Source of the DNA: Actinoallomurus iriomotensis
GTDB taxonomy: Bacteria > Actinomycetota > Actinomycetes > Streptosporangiales > Streptosporangiaceae
Assembly (NCBI RefSeq): GCF_030269445.1
Contig: NZ_BSTJ01000003.1
Location: 186,001-250,000 of the forward strand
Direction: 5' to 3'
Length of the DNA stretch: 64,000 bases
In this document: piece by piece, positions 17,714 through 26,736 of the stretch
Position numbering within the stretch: position 1 is the first letter of the stretch
Layout: every line of letters starts with the position of its first letter
Translations under genes and position numbers: made by a program
The notes under the pieces: generated by a model
The model's input: the letters and a program-made list of their open reading frames with translations, nothing else
Told to the model about the DNA's origin: nothing
The model's database searches: none

Positions 17714-18253
17714 ATGGCGATCGGACAACAGTTCGTCAAAGGCAGCCTGGGAGTGCTCGACTGCACGCGACAACTCTTCAGATCGCCCGAGGCGTCATTG
17801 AGGATCCTCGAACGCGGTGAAAAGCCGCGCATCCGCGTGGGGGTCGTCGGCTACAGCGGCCAGCGGTTCGACGAGGATGCGGCACGAGAGCTCCTGAGAA
17901 AGGCCTACGCAGCCGTCAGGAAGGATTACCCGGACCAGGATCTGACGGTGGTGTCCGGGCTGACGAAATTGGGCATCCCCAAGATCGCTTATGAAGAGGC
18001 CGGGGAGCACTGGCTCGCCGAGGGGGTGGCCAGCGGGCAGGCCATCGACTTCCCGTGGTCCACCGTCGACAGGATTCGCATCGTCGGCGACAACTGGGGA
18101 GACGAGAGCGACACGTTCGTGCACGGCATCGACGTGCTCATCCGTATCGGAGGCGGGGAACAGACTCGCGCAGAGGTCCTGGCGGTCAAGCGGCTGGGCA
18201 AGCCGGTGTACGAGCACCGGCTGCCGACACTGGAGGCGTCCGCCGACTCGTGA
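17714..18253 (+). CDS. SLOG-like Rossmann-fold nucleotide-binding protein
   Basis: 179 residues. After a short N-terminal extension the fold reads RVGVVGYSGQRFDEDAAREL, TVVSGLTKLGIPKIAYEEA, DTFVHGIDVLIRIGGGEQT and EVLAVKRLGKPVYEHRLP. This order (GxSG, SGxxxLGI, IGGGxxTxxE, GKPV) is that of the SLOG/LOG-like superfamily, whose members bind or hydrolyse nucleotides and nucleotide signals. It faces the TPR-kinase gene across a 107-base divergent region, so the two may be co-regulated. It could be a sensor of a nucleotide signal, but no ligand is evident. Confidence 0.7.
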   Translation: MAIGQQFVKGSLGVLDCTRQLFRSPEASLRILERGEKPRIRVGVVGYSGQRFDEDAARELLRKAYAAVRKDYPDQDLTVVSGLTKLGIPKIAYEEAGEHWLAEGVASGQAIDFPWSTVDRIRIVGDNWGDESDTFVHGIDVLIRIGGGEQTRAEVLAVKRLGKPVYEHRLPTLEASADS

Positions 18254-18286
18254 GGTCGCCGTACCGCGGCCGCGGCCGTCCCGCCG

Positions 18287-21244
18287 TTACAGCTCCGCTT
18301 CGGCCAGCAGGGTGGGCAGGGCGTCCGGGTCGCGCAGCGCGGCCTCGGCGAGCAGGCGGTCGCTCCAGCGGTCGCACGCCCACGCCGCGCCCCTGGCCAG
18401 GCCCGCCGGGTCGCTCGCGTGGACCGTGCCCGCGTCGTACCACCACGGCACCGCGACGCCGTCGACCACGAGCTTCTCGTGCAGCACGTATGTCTCGGGG
18501 GCCTCCGGCAGCACCGCGCGCAGGACGTCCGGCACCGGCCGCGGTGCGCCCGCCGACTCGATCGAGCCCGGCACCTCCTCGCTGCCCAGGGCCAGCTCCA
18601 GCGCGTCCGCGACCTCCACCGGCACGAACAGCAGCGGCTGCCCCGCCAGCAGCGGCAGCAGGTCGGGCCGGTCCACGACGATCGCGTCGCCGGCCGGCAC
18701 CACCTCCGGCTCGCCGTCCACGAACGCGCGGACCTCCGCCGGCGCGGGCACGTCCAGGTCCGCAGCGGCCAGCGCGCGCCACAGGCCGCGCAGCCGCGTG
18801 CGCGAGACCGTACGCGCGGGGTCGGCCAGCCGGTCGAGCAGCTCGGCGGCGCCGTCCGGTTCGGCGAGCAGCGCGGAGAGCGTCGTACGGACGCCGAGCG
18901 CCCGCAGCAGCTCAGGATCCAGGCCCGGCGGCGCCAGGTCGTACAGGCCCTCCAGGTCGCCGGGCAGGCACAGCTCGCCGGGCCGCCGCCCGTCGAGGAC
19001 CGGGTGCCGCCGCAGCCACCACGCGGTGTACGACGGGACCGTGGCGTTCCGCCCGTCCGCGAGGATCACGCGTACGGGCTCGGTGACGGCGGCGCGCAGC
19101 GGCGGCTCCGCCAGCAGCGCGAACGCCCCCGGCCAGTCGGCCACGAACTCCAGGTCGCGCACCGCGGTGAACTCGGGCACCACGAAGCCCTCGCCGAGCT
19201 CGTCCGCCCACTCCTCTTCGGCGTCGAGGTGGTGCTCGGGCTCGATGACGTCCTCGTCGCGTACGAGCGCGAAGGTCCGCAGGACACCGGCGGCTTCGAG
19301 CGTCTCGGCGCCGTGGCGTTCGACCAGGCCGGCGTCCACGACGCCGAACGGCGCGTCGTCGGCCACCACGGCGGCCAGGGGTGCGCCGGGCAGCAACAGC
19401 TCACCGGCCGGGTACGGCTCGCCGTCCTCGTCCGGCAGCGCCATCTCGGCCAGCCACGGCTCCTCGCCGGGCCGCAGGCGGGCGCGGGCGACGAGCGTCA
19501 GGACGGCGGTCCAGATCGGCTCGGGGTCCTCCTCGTCGTACGAGGCGGCCACCGCCGCGCGGGTCGCGGGGTCGGTCAGGACCGCGCGCGGCCCGGCCTC
19601 CACCGCGCCGAGCCGGAGCAGCAGCGGGTGCGCGGCGTCCGGATGCACGATCCGCAGGCCGAGCGCGTCGAGCCCCCGTGGGTCCGTGACGAGCAGCCCG
19701 CGCGGGCCCCGCACCGTGCGGCCGTCGGCGAGGGGCACCGGCAGCCCGGTCAGCGCCTCGCGGTCGGCGCCTTCCAGCGCGGCGTACAGCCGCCGCCACC
19801 AGCCGGGGTCGCCGGCGGCCGACCCGGCGAGCGCGTCGACCACGTCGGCGACGCTCAGGCGCCGTACGCCGAGCGCGGCGAGGGCCGGATGCCGCGCCGG
19901 CCAGTCCGCGGGCAGCAGGTCGGGCACGACCTCGGCGAGGACGTCGGGCAGCGCCGCGGGCCCGTCCACGACGACGGTGTCCCGGCCGCGGACGAGGACG
20001 GCCTCATCCGCCGGGACGAAGGCGAGCTCCGCCGGGTCGTCGCCGAGGATCCGCCCGCCCTCGGACGGTCGTGCGGGCACGGGCAGCAGCGGGGTGTCGG
20101 GCAGGCGCGCGAGGACGGCACGGCGAAGCCGCGCGTCCAGCTCGCCCTTGGCGACCGGTCCGGGGACGAGGTCGAGCAGCCGGGCCGTCGGCGGCAGCAG
20201 CGCCGGATAGATCTCGGCCGCGCGCTCGATGAGGAAGTCGGTGAGCGGCCCGGGCGCGACGTGCCGCCGGTCCGGCGCGAGCGGGAAGGTCGCGAGCAGC
20301 AGCGCGGGCAGCCCGAGCGGCTCGTCGCTGGGGGTCGGGGCGTGGATCACGGCCGGCACTGCCGGGGGAAGGTCGCCGTCGGGCACGGCCCAGCGGACCT
20401 GCCAGCCGGCCCGCTCCTCCACGGGCCGGTCGGCGAGCAGGGACGCGTCGGCGGTGCCGCGCGCCTCCGCCGTGTGCCAGGTACGCCCGTCGATGGTCAC
20501 CGTGCCGGTCGTCACGCCGCGCCGCTCCTCGCCCCGGTGCCAGGCCGCGGTGAGCGTGCGGGGCTCGCCCGCGTCGACGACGATCTCGGTGAGCGCGGGC
20601 AGGGCGATCATGAGCGCGGGCCCGGCCTCGTCGAGCAGCCGCCGTACGAGGGTCTCGGCGGCGGCGTCGCGCAGCGGCAGGCGCACGGCGCTGTCGTACC
20701 CCTCGGGGAGCTCCGTGTCGTCGCCGGGCCACGGCAGGCGCAGCACCGGCACGGCGCCACCGCGCCGGTCGAGCTCGTCCGCCAGCTCGGGGACGGCCGC
20801 GACCTCCCGGCGGGTGCCGGAGGCCGACCATGCGACGGCCCGGACGGCCCCGTCGGTGCCGCGGGAGGCGATGGACGGCTCGTCGCTCACCGCGACGACG
20901 GCCGCGAAGCCGACGCCGAAGCGGCCCGCCGACCCGGTCTCGTCGCGCTTGGCCGACGCGCGCAGCGTGCTCAGCGCCTCGACGCCGGCGGCGTCCAGCG
21001 GAGCACCGGTGTTCGCGACCGTCAGCACGCCGTCGCGCAGGGTGAACCGGATCCGCCCGGGCACGCCGGCGCGCAGCGCCGCGTCGGCGGCGTTCTGGGC
21101 CAGCTCCACCACCACGCGGTCGCGGTAGCCGCCGCGGGCGTGGTCCTCCTCGGTGTTCGCGTCCTCGCGGAAGCGGGCCGGGGACGCCGACCAGGCCGCC
21201 AGGACCCGCGCCCTGATCGCGGCGGTGCCGTACGGATCCTCCAT
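18287..21244 (-). CDS. Sacsin/Hsp90-type ATP-binding protein
   Basis: 985 residues. The N-terminal GHKL ATPase shows VVVELAQNAADAA (N-box with Glu and Asn), VLTVANTGAPL (G1-like) and GRFGVGFAAVVAVSDEP (G2), as in sacsin N-terminal repeats. The remaining 700 residues have no recognised domain and read as a long alpha/beta series of DADLL-like segments. GAAAGG 6 bases before the ATG at 21244 fixes the start. It precedes no gene within 30 bases on its strand and follows DUF3027, with which it is often neighbour in actinobacteria. A chaperone or ATP-gated assembly role is a guess. Confidence 0.83.
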   Translation of the reverse strand: MEDPYGTAAIRARVLAAWSASPARFREDANTEEDHARGGYRDRVVVELAQNAADAALRAGVPGRIRFTLRDGVLTVANTGAPLDAAGVEALSTLRASAKRDETGSAGRFGVGFAAVVAVSDEPSIASRGTDGAVRAVAWSASGTRREVAAVPELADELDRRGGAVPVLRLPWPGDDTELPEGYDSAVRLPLRDAAAETLVRRLLDEAGPALMIALPALTEIVVDAGEPRTLTAAWHRGEERRGVTTGTVTIDGRTWHTAEARGTADASLLADRPVEERAGWQVRWAVPDGDLPPAVPAVIHAPTPSDEPLGLPALLLATFPLAPDRRHVAPGPLTDFLIERAAEIYPALLPPTARLLDLVPGPVAKGELDARLRRAVLARLPDTPLLPVPARPSEGGRILGDDPAELAFVPADEAVLVRGRDTVVVDGPAALPDVLAEVVPDLLPADWPARHPALAALGVRRLSVADVVDALAGSAAGDPGWWRRLYAALEGADREALTGLPVPLADGRTVRGPRGLLVTDPRGLDALGLRIVHPDAAHPLLLRLGAVEAGPRAVLTDPATRAAVAASYDEEDPEPIWTAVLTLVARARLRPGEEPWLAEMALPDEDGEPYPAGELLLPGAPLAAVVADDAPFGVVDAGLVERHGAETLEAAGVLRTFALVRDEDVIEPEHHLDAEEEWADELGEGFVVPEFTAVRDLEFVADWPGAFALLAEPPLRAAVTEPVRVILADGRNATVPSYTAWWLRRHPVLDGRRPGELCLPGDLEGLYDLAPPGLDPELLRALGVRTTLSALLAEPDGAAELLDRLADPARTVSRTRLRGLWRALAAADLDVPAPAEVRAFVDGEPEVVPAGDAIVVDRPDLLPLLAGQPLLFVPVEVADALELALGSEEVPGSIESAGAPRPVPDVLRAVLPEAPETYVLHEKLVVDGVAVPWWYDAGTVHASDPAGLARGAAWACDRWSDRLLAEAALRDPDALPTLLAEAEL

Positions 21245-21312
21245 CGCGCGCCTTTCGCCGCCCGCCGCCTCCGGAAGGCGACGGGCGCAGAGACTGTCGG
21301 GGCTCCGGGGCC

Positions 21313-22137
21313 TCAGCTGTGGCCCAGGGCCTCTTCGTCGGTGAGCGTCGCGGAGGGCATGACGTCGTACCCCAGCTCGTCCACGATCGGCGGCGCCGAC
21401 TCGGCCGCGGCCGGCATCACGACGGCCTCCGAGTGCGCGCCGCAGCCGTGGTCGAGGGAGACGACCCTGCCGTCGTCGGGGGCGTACTCGTTGGCGCACA
21501 CCCCGAACCCCTGCCGCAGCGAGCCCGCCAGCGGCACGAAGAAGCCACAGGTGGCGCAGTGCGCCGGGGCCGAGCGGGCCATCGGCGTCGCCGGACCGGC
21601 GTCACCGGAGTGCCAGCGGGCGGCGGCCTGGTCGCGCCCCTCGGCGGACAGCACCCGATGGCGGCCGAGGCCGAGCTCCCAGAACAGCTCCTCGTCGGTC
21701 TCGCCCGAGCTGCCCGACGTGTCGGTGAACCCGGGCACGAGCCGCTCGTCGTCGGCCTGGGTCGGCAGCAGGTCGCCCGGACCCAGGTCGCCGGGGCGCA
21801 GCCGGTCGCTCCAGGGCACCCAGGCGGGCGAGAGCATGGCGTCGTCGCCCGGGAGCAGGACGCTCTCGCTCACCGTGACGTTCTTGGCGCGCGAGGCGCG
21901 CACGACCGAGACGGCCCAGTGCCAGCCCCGGTACGCCGGGTCCAGGCAGACGAAGTAGTGGGTGACGACCCGGTCGCCTTCGGGTAGCAGACCAAGGTGA
22001 TCACCGACGTACTCCGGGGCCGAGGTGTCTTCGGCGGCGGCACGCGCCAGGTCGACGGCTGCTGCCGCGGCCGCGTCGACCGCGGGTGTACGGCTCCGCC
22101 TCGCGGCGGCCGGGCTGCTGGAACGCACTGGACTCAC
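21313..22137 (-). CDS. DUF3027 protein
   Basis: 274 residues matching the actinobacterial DUF3027 family. Visible signatures are GDRVVTHYFVCLDPAYRGWHW, WVPWSDRLRPGDLGPGD and a Cys pair HCATCGFFVPLAGSLRQGFG followed by VCANEYAPDDGRVVSLDHGC, which may bind zinc. Function is unknown. The start is GTG at 22137; no good ribosome-binding site is seen and the message may be leaderless. It is upstream of the sacsin-like ATPase on the same strand (68 bases) and divergent from an MFS gene. Confidence 0.88.
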   Translation of the reverse strand: MSPVRSSSPAAARRSRTPAVDAAAAAAVDLARAAAEDTSAPEYVGDHLGLLPEGDRVVTHYFVCLDPAYRGWHWAVSVVRASRAKNVTVSESVLLPGDDAMLSPAWVPWSDRLRPGDLGPGDLLPTQADDERLVPGFTDTSGSSGETDEELFWELGLGRHRVLSAEGRDQAAARWHSGDAGPATPMARSAPAHCATCGFFVPLAGSLRQGFGVCANEYAPDDGRVVSLDHGCGAHSEAVVMPAAAESAPPIVDELGYDVMPSATLTDEEALGHS

Positions 22138-22196
22138 ATAAACGATTGTCGCCCATACAGGGGCATGGGTTTGCCCCGAAGAGGCAGACTTACGTC

Positions 22197-23594
22197 ATGA
22201 GTTTGCGGTCACGGGCGGGAGACGCCGGACGGGCGGTGCGCACGATGACCCGGAGCATCGGGCGCACGACACGCCGCGCCACCCACGCCGGCGGCGCCGG
22301 CCGGACGGGTCTGGGCAACCTGATCGAGCTGGGCGCGGTCAACAGCGCCGGAGACGCGCTGATCGCGGTGGCCCTCGCGGGGACCATGTTCTTCAACCTC
22401 GACGTCAAGCAGGCGCAGGGACAGGTGGCGCTGTATCTGCTGGTCACGATGGCCCCGTTCGCGCTGGTGGCGCCGCTCATCGGACCCGCGCTCGACCACA
22501 TGCGCCACGCGCGGCGCATCGCCATCGCCGGCACCATGCTCGCCCGCGGCCTGCTGTGCTGGGGCATGGCCGGCGCCGTCCTGCACAAGGACCCGCTGAC
22601 CCTGCTGCCCGCCGCGTTCGGCGCGCTGGTGCTGTCCAAGGCCTTCGGGGTCTCCCGGAGCGCCGTGACGCCGCGCGTGCTGCCGGAAGATCTCAGTCTC
22701 GTAACGGCCAACGCCCGCGCGTCCTTCTGCGGCCTCGTCGCCGCGTCGATCGCCGCGCCGCTCGGCGCCGGGCTGGTCGCGGTCACCAACGCGGGCTGGG
22801 CGCTGCGCATCGCGACGGTCGTGTTCCTCGCCGGCGCGGTCCTCGGCATCCGGCTGCCCGCGCACGTCGACACCCCCGAGGCCGAGCCCGGCCCCGGCCA
22901 GGAGCCCGACCGGGACGACGCGCCCCCGCCGGCGCGTACGGACACATCCGGCCGCTGGCGGACGCTGCTGCGCGTCGGCCCGGTCGTCGGCGAGGCGATC
23001 CGCGCCAACGCCGCGCTGCGGGCGCTGTCGGGCTTCCTGATCCTCTACCTGGCGTTCCTGCTGCGCACCAAGGAGTTCGTCCACCCGGTCTCGCCGAACA
23101 TCGCGCTCGGCATGCTGGCCGCCGCGGCCGGAGCCGGCGGGCTCGTCGGCACGGCCATGGGCGCGCTGCTCAAGGCGCGCGCACCGGTGGGCATCGTGCT
23201 CAGCACGCTCGCGTTCGCGACGGCGACGGCCGCCGTGTGCGCGGTGTTCTTCGGCCTCGTGGCGGCGCTCGCGGTCGCGTTCGTGGGCGCGCTCGGCCAG
23301 TCGCTCGGCAAGCTCAGCCTCGACGCGATCGTGCAGCGCGAGATCGGCGAGGAGGTCCGTTCCTCCACGTTCGCCGTGTCGGAGACGATCCACCAGCTCG
23401 TCTGGGTGCTCGGCGGGCTGGCCGGCCTCGGCATGTCGATCATCGCCTCGAACGGCCACATCGCCCTGGCGATCGTCGCCGCCGCCCTGGCCGCCACGCT
23501 GGTCATGCTCGTCTACCGGCGGGCGGCCCGCCGCGCCGCACGCCGCCGCGGCCGTACGGAGGGCGAGCCGACCGTGGCCGACACCGCGGCCTGA
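22197..23594 (+). CDS. MFS transporter adjacent to DUF3027
   Basis: 465 residues with about twelve hydrophobic segments and a long acidic, Pro-rich central loop (residues about 220-250). It opens with a basic N-terminus, then GNLIELGAVNSAGDALIAVALAG. The loop ALDHMRHARRIAIAG corresponds to the MFS loop 2-3 motif. The start at 22197 is chosen because the longer frame overlaps the divergent DUF3027 gene. It ends 11 bases from the convergent cold-shock gene. Substrate unknown. Confidence 0.86.
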   Translation: MSLRSRAGDAGRAVRTMTRSIGRTTRRATHAGGAGRTGLGNLIELGAVNSAGDALIAVALAGTMFFNLDVKQAQGQVALYLLVTMAPFALVAPLIGPALDHMRHARRIAIAGTMLARGLLCWGMAGAVLHKDPLTLLPAAFGALVLSKAFGVSRSAVTPRVLPEDLSLVTANARASFCGLVAASIAAPLGAGLVAVTNAGWALRIATVVFLAGAVLGIRLPAHVDTPEAEPGPGQEPDRDDAPPPARTDTSGRWRTLLRVGPVVGEAIRANAALRALSGFLILYLAFLLRTKEFVHPVSPNIALGMLAAAAGAGGLVGTAMGALLKARAPVGIVLSTLAFATATAAVCAVFFGLVAALAVAFVGALGQSLGKLSLDAIVQREIGEEVRSSTFAVSETIHQLVWVLGGLAGLGMSIIASNGHIALAIVAAALAATLVMLVYRRAARRAARRRGRTEGEPTVADTAA

Positions 23595-23605
23595 GCCGGG
23601 CCCGC

Positions 23606-23992
23606 CTACTGCTGGTCGAAGTCGTCGGCGACCGCGCGCAGCACCTCGCCGATCTTCTTGGCCATCTTGCCGTCCGGGTGCTTGCCCCGGCGGTAGGTGG
23701 TGGAGACGCCCTCGAGCAGCTTGATGAGGTCCTCGACGAGGATCACCATCTCGTCGGGCTTCTTGCGCTTGGACTTGACGACCGAGGGCGGCGCGTCGAT
23801 GGTGCGTACGCTCAGCGCCTGCTGACCCTTGCGGCCCTCGACGACCCCGAACTCCACGCGCTGACCGGGTTTGAGCGAGTCGACCCCCGCGGGCAGCGCG
23901 GAGGAATGCACGAAGACCTCACCGCCGTCGTCGCGAGTGAGAAAGCCGAACCCCTTGTCGGCGTTGTACCACTTGACCTTGCCACTGGGCAC
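23606..23992 (-). CDS. Cold-shock-domain protein with C-terminal extension
   Basis: 128 residues, about twice the usual CspA length. The cold-shock domain carries RNP1 KGFGFLT and RNP2 VFVHSSAL after VKWYNADK. The additional 60 residues (from KSKRKKPDEM) are basic then helical and end DDFDQQ; this extended form is common in actinobacteria. It binds single-stranded nucleic acid. The GTG start has GAGG 7 bases before it. The HAD phosphatase gene lies 45 bases upstream on the same strand. Confidence 0.9.
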   Translation of the reverse strand: MPSGKVKWYNADKGFGFLTRDDGGEVFVHSSALPAGVDSLKPGQRVEFGVVEGRKGQQALSVRTIDAPPSVVKSKRKKPDEMVILVEDLIKLLEGVSTTYRRGKHPDGKMAKKIGEVLRAVADDFDQQ

Positions 23993-24037
23993 AGGTGACC
24001 TCGTTGCTAGCTCTTGTCCGGACAGGCCATATCAAGG

Positions 24038-24661
24038 TTATTGCCTCGACGAGGGGCCTGGGTTGATCAGTTCGGTCAAAGTCTCCGGGAAAACCCGCAA
24101 ATCGGGCAACACGATATCGGCTCCGTACGCCAGAAGCGCCTCCGCGTCGTACGGTCCGGTGGCGACGGCCACACTGCGCGCCCCGGCCGCCCGCGCGGCG
24201 TCGACGTCGCCGACGTGGTCGCCCACATACACGGTCGCGCCGAAACGGCTCAGTGCCGTCCCCTTGGCGGTACTGAACAGTGCCCCCGCCACCTCGTCCA
24301 CGTTCAGCCCGAGGGCCCGTACGGTCGCCTCGGCGTGCACCTGGCTCTTGGCGGTGACCACGATGACGCGTCCCCCCCGCGCCTTGACCGCCTCCACGGC
24401 CTCCGCGGCGCCGGGCATGGTCACCGTCGCGGGCACCGCGATGTCGCCGTAGAAGCCTCGGTAGATCGCGGCCATCTCGGTCACGCGCTCGGCGGGGAAC
24501 CAGTTCGCCAGCTCGGTCTCCAGCGGCGGTCCGAGCCGGGAGACGACGGCGGCGGTGTCGATGGGCACGCCGGTCCGCTCGGAGAGCGCGACGAAGGTCG
24601 CGGCGATACCCTTCCGCGTGTCGGCGAGAGTCAGGTCGAGGTCGAAGCCCACGGAGATCAC
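24038..24661 (-). CDS. HAD-superfamily phosphatase (phosphoglycolate phosphatase-like)
   Basis: 207 residues. HAD motif I is GFDLDLTLADT (nucleophile and acid Asp), motif II IVVTAKS, motif III region with FSTAKGTAL, and motif IV VYVGDHVGDVDAARAAG. A helical cap lies between motifs I and II, so it belongs to the subclass I (PGP-like) group. The GTG at 24661 is chosen because it puts the first beta strand (ISVGFDLD) at the N-terminus; sequence upstream is not coding-like. It is followed by the cold-shock gene. Substrate unknown. Confidence 0.85.
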   Translation of the reverse strand: MISVGFDLDLTLADTRKGIAATFVALSERTGVPIDTAAVVSRLGPPLETELANWFPAERVTEMAAIYRGFYGDIAVPATVTMPGAAEAVEAVKARGGRVIVVTAKSQVHAEATVRALGLNVDEVAGALFSTAKGTALSRFGATVYVGDHVGDVDAARAAGARSVAVATGPYDAEALLAYGADIVLPDLRVFPETLTELINPGPSSRQ

Positions 24662-24903
24662 AGGCCCCAGGGTACGTACGGCCTCGGGGACCGCGTGCCC
24701 GCGCCCTCCCGGCAGTGGCGATGCGACGGGATCCGAGTGGGAGGGCGCGGAGTCTGCGCGAAATCTGGATCTATGGATTTCGTCACCGGCGGAACTCGCA
24801 TTAGAACGAGCCCGAAACAACGGTTAACGCGATGCGGATATACCCAGTGCCGATCGTCCAAACCACGTCACCGACAGATCGCTCCCCCGAGTAGGAAATG
24901 CAT

Positions 24904-25350
24904 ATGGCGAAAAGGCGGGAAGAGTCAGAAAAGACGACTAAGACCGAAGCGGAGGAGCCCGGCGCGTCCGGGAGGCCGGATCCTGCGGCCCCGACGGACG
25001 CCGCGACCGCCACGCGCCGGGAGCCTGGGCACCGCGCCCGGGACGCCGAATCCCTGCGTACGGGCGTGCGCCGCGTGTCCGGCAGGGCGGCCGACCTCGT
25101 CCGGATCCTGGCGATGATCATTTGCGTGCTTCTCGCCCTGCACATCGCGTTCGTGGTGTTCTCCGCGAATCGCGACAACTCGATCGTCCGAACGGTGAAC
25201 GACTGGGCGGACTGGTTCGCGTGGCGATTCCGCGACATGTTCGTGCCCAAGGACGAACGTGTGGGCGTCCTCGTCAACTACGGAATCGCCGCCGTGGTGT
25301 ACCTCATCGCGGGCCGCGTGGCGGCGGCCCTCATCCGCCGCATCCGCTGA
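24904..25350 (+). CDS. Hypothetical two-helix membrane protein
   Basis: 148 residues from the ATG at 24904, which has AGGA 7 bases before it (the ATG at 24898 is too close). The first 60 residues are charged and disordered. Then come a membrane helix (ILAMIICVLLALHIAFVVF), an amphipathic linker with WADWFAWRFRDMFVPKDER and a second helix (VLVNYGIAAVVYLIAGRVAAALI). The family is not known to me. The linker resembles those of actinobacterial cell-division or envelope proteins only in composition. Confidence 0.72.
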   Translation: MAKRREESEKTTKTEAEEPGASGRPDPAAPTDAATATRREPGHRARDAESLRTGVRRVSGRAADLVRILAMIICVLLALHIAFVVFSANRDNSIVRTVNDWADWFAWRFRDMFVPKDERVGVLVNYGIAAVVYLIAGRVAAALIRRIR

Positions 25351-25365
25351 GAGGCCGGTCGCGCG

Positions 25366-26268
25366 TCAGGGCCGCCATCGTGCGGCGAAGGCGCGAGACG
25401 GGTTCTCGACGAAGATCGCGGTTGCCAGCGCGGCGCCGAGTTCCCGTTCGATCCGCGGGCGCAGGCCGCCGAGCAGGAACGGCATGCCGGGGCCGTCGGC
25501 GGTGGACCGGGCCGCCGGGGTGACCGTGTCGGCGCCGAGCAGGATCCGGTGGGCGTGGCCGGCGTCGGCCAGGGCCGCGATGCTCTCCAGCAGGCGCCAG
25601 TCGGTGGCGTGGTGCACGCGGGACGGGCCGTCGAACGCCAGGAACGCGCCCGCCTCGCCGGCCGCGCGGTGGATCCCCGGGTCCGGAAACCGGTGCAGGT
25701 GCCCGAGGATCACACGGTGCGGAGGGACCCCGTGCCTCCCGCACAGCAGGTCGAGTACGTCCATGGCGGCGGTTCCGCCCTCCAGGTGGACGCCGATGGG
25801 CGCGTCGGTGGCGTGGTGCGCCTCGGCGGCGGCGGCCATGACGTGCCGGGCGTGGTCGTCGAGGCGGTGGTACGCGCCCGCGACCTTGATCAGTCCGGCC
25901 TTCACCGGAGCGCCGGTCAGCTCGTGGACGAACAGTCCGGCCAGGTCGTCGGGGACGCCGGCCGGCGCATCGGGACCGTAGTGCCTGGCCTGGTGCATTC
26001 CGGTGGCGCCGATGACGTGGACCCCGGACCGCCGGGACAGGCCGGGCAGTTCCTCGGTTCGCGGGCCCATCCCCCACGGCGTCCACTGCACCACGGCACG
26101 CCCGCCGAGCGCGGCGAAGGCGTTCAGTTCGGCGAGCGCCGCGTCGGCGTCGTCCAGTTCCTGTCCGGGCAGCGCCGGTGAGCCGATGAACAGATGGTCG
26201 TGGGCGTCGCAGACGCCGAGTTCGCCGGGCGCGATATCCCCCAGCACCGTCCTGACCAGTTCGCTCAT
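25366..26268 (-). CDS. Phosphotriesterase-family amidohydrolase
   Basis: 300 residues with the binuclear-metal TIM barrel of the PTE family. Metal ligands can be followed: HDH at 23-25, Lys128 (the carboxylated bridging lysine, in LIKVAG), His161 (GVHLEGG), His190 (ILGHLHR) and Asp247 (LLGADT). The family includes lactonases and organophosphate hydrolases; the true substrate is probably a lactone or ester. Its ATG overlaps the TGA of the upstream CMD-like gene by 4 bases, so the two are translationally coupled. Confidence 0.86.
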   Translation of the reverse strand: MSELVRTVLGDIAPGELGVCDAHDHLFIGSPALPGQELDDADAALAELNAFAALGGRAVVQWTPWGMGPRTEELPGLSRRSGVHVIGATGMHQARHYGPDAPAGVPDDLAGLFVHELTGAPVKAGLIKVAGAYHRLDDHARHVMAAAAEAHHATDAPIGVHLEGGTAAMDVLDLLCGRHGVPPHRVILGHLHRFPDPGIHRAAGEAGAFLAFDGPSRVHHATDWRLLESIAALADAGHAHRILLGADTVTPAARSTADGPGMPFLLGGLRPRIERELGAALATAIFVENPSRAFAARWRP

Positions 26269-26654
26269 GGCCCGACCTCCGCGAGCGTGGTCGCGGCGAC
26301 CCGGAGCCCGGCCAGCGCCTTGGGCACGCCGACGTAGGGCGCGAGGTGCACGAAGACCTCGATCACCTCCTCGCGCGTCATCCCGATCCGCAGCGAGGTA
26401 CGGACGTGGCCGGCCAGCTGCGGATCGACGCCGCCGACCGCGACGAGAGCCGCCAGGTTGGCGACCTGCCGGTCGCGCAGCGACAGCCCCTCGCGAAGGT
26501 ACGTGCCGCCGAACAGGGCGGTGACGATCCAGTCCGTGAACCCGGGCGCGGTCTCCTCGATGCCGCGCAACCCCTCCCTGGTGGCCTCGTCCTGGAGCAC
26601 CTCCAGCAGGCGGTACCCCTCGTCCCGATCCAGCCGTGCCGCATTGATCATCAT
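26265..26654 (-). CDS. Carboxymuconolactone decarboxylase-family protein
   Basis: 129 residues, helical, PcaC-like. Family phrases are SLRDRQVANLAALVAVGG, LAGHVRTSLRIGMTREEVIEV and HLAPYVGVPKAL. No CxxC is present, so it is not an AhpD-like peroxidase; a decarboxylase or lactone-acting role is likelier. AGGG is 5 bases before the first ATG. The pair with the PTE-like gene suggests ring-cleavage or lactone catabolism, controlled by the CGNR-type regulator on the other side of the operator. Confidence 0.86.
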   Translation of the reverse strand: MMINAARLDRDEGYRLLEVLQDEATREGLRGIEETAPGFTDWIVTALFGGTYLREGLSLRDRQVANLAALVAVGGVDPQLAGHVRTSLRIGMTREEVIEVFVHLAPYVGVPKALAGLRVAATTLAEVGP

Positions 26655-26670
26655 GTCCGCCCTTCGGTTG

Positions 26671-26728
26671 TGTAACGCCTCAGCCGTTACGTCGTCACCA
26701 TAACAGTCGTAACGGATAAGGCGTTACA
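26671..26728. promoter_or_regulatory. Two identical-geometry palindromic operators in a divergent promoter
   Basis: GTAACG-N7-CGTTAC occurs twice, at 26672-26690 and 26709-26727, with starts 37 bases apart. The outer arms extend to a perfect 10-base inverted repeat (26671-26680 with 26719-26728) and the inner ones to a perfect 8-base repeat (26684-26691 with 26708-26715). The sites lie between the CMD/PTE operon and the CGNR gene, and probable -10 boxes fall among them. Regulation of both directions by one dimeric repressor is the natural inference. Confidence 0.75.
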
Positions 26729-26736
26729 GTGGCCGC

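Noticed and set aside
18419..21958. A 1179-codon open frame on the plus strand opposite the sacsin-like ATPase
   Set aside because: It is a mirror of the third-position GC bias of the real minus-strand genes; the sequence is low-complexity Arg/Gly/Pro-rich with no domain.
24759..24782. CGAAATC/GATTTCG inverted repeat upstream of the HAD gene
   Set aside because: Short 7-base arms in an AT-rich promoter region with no partner site; could be chance.
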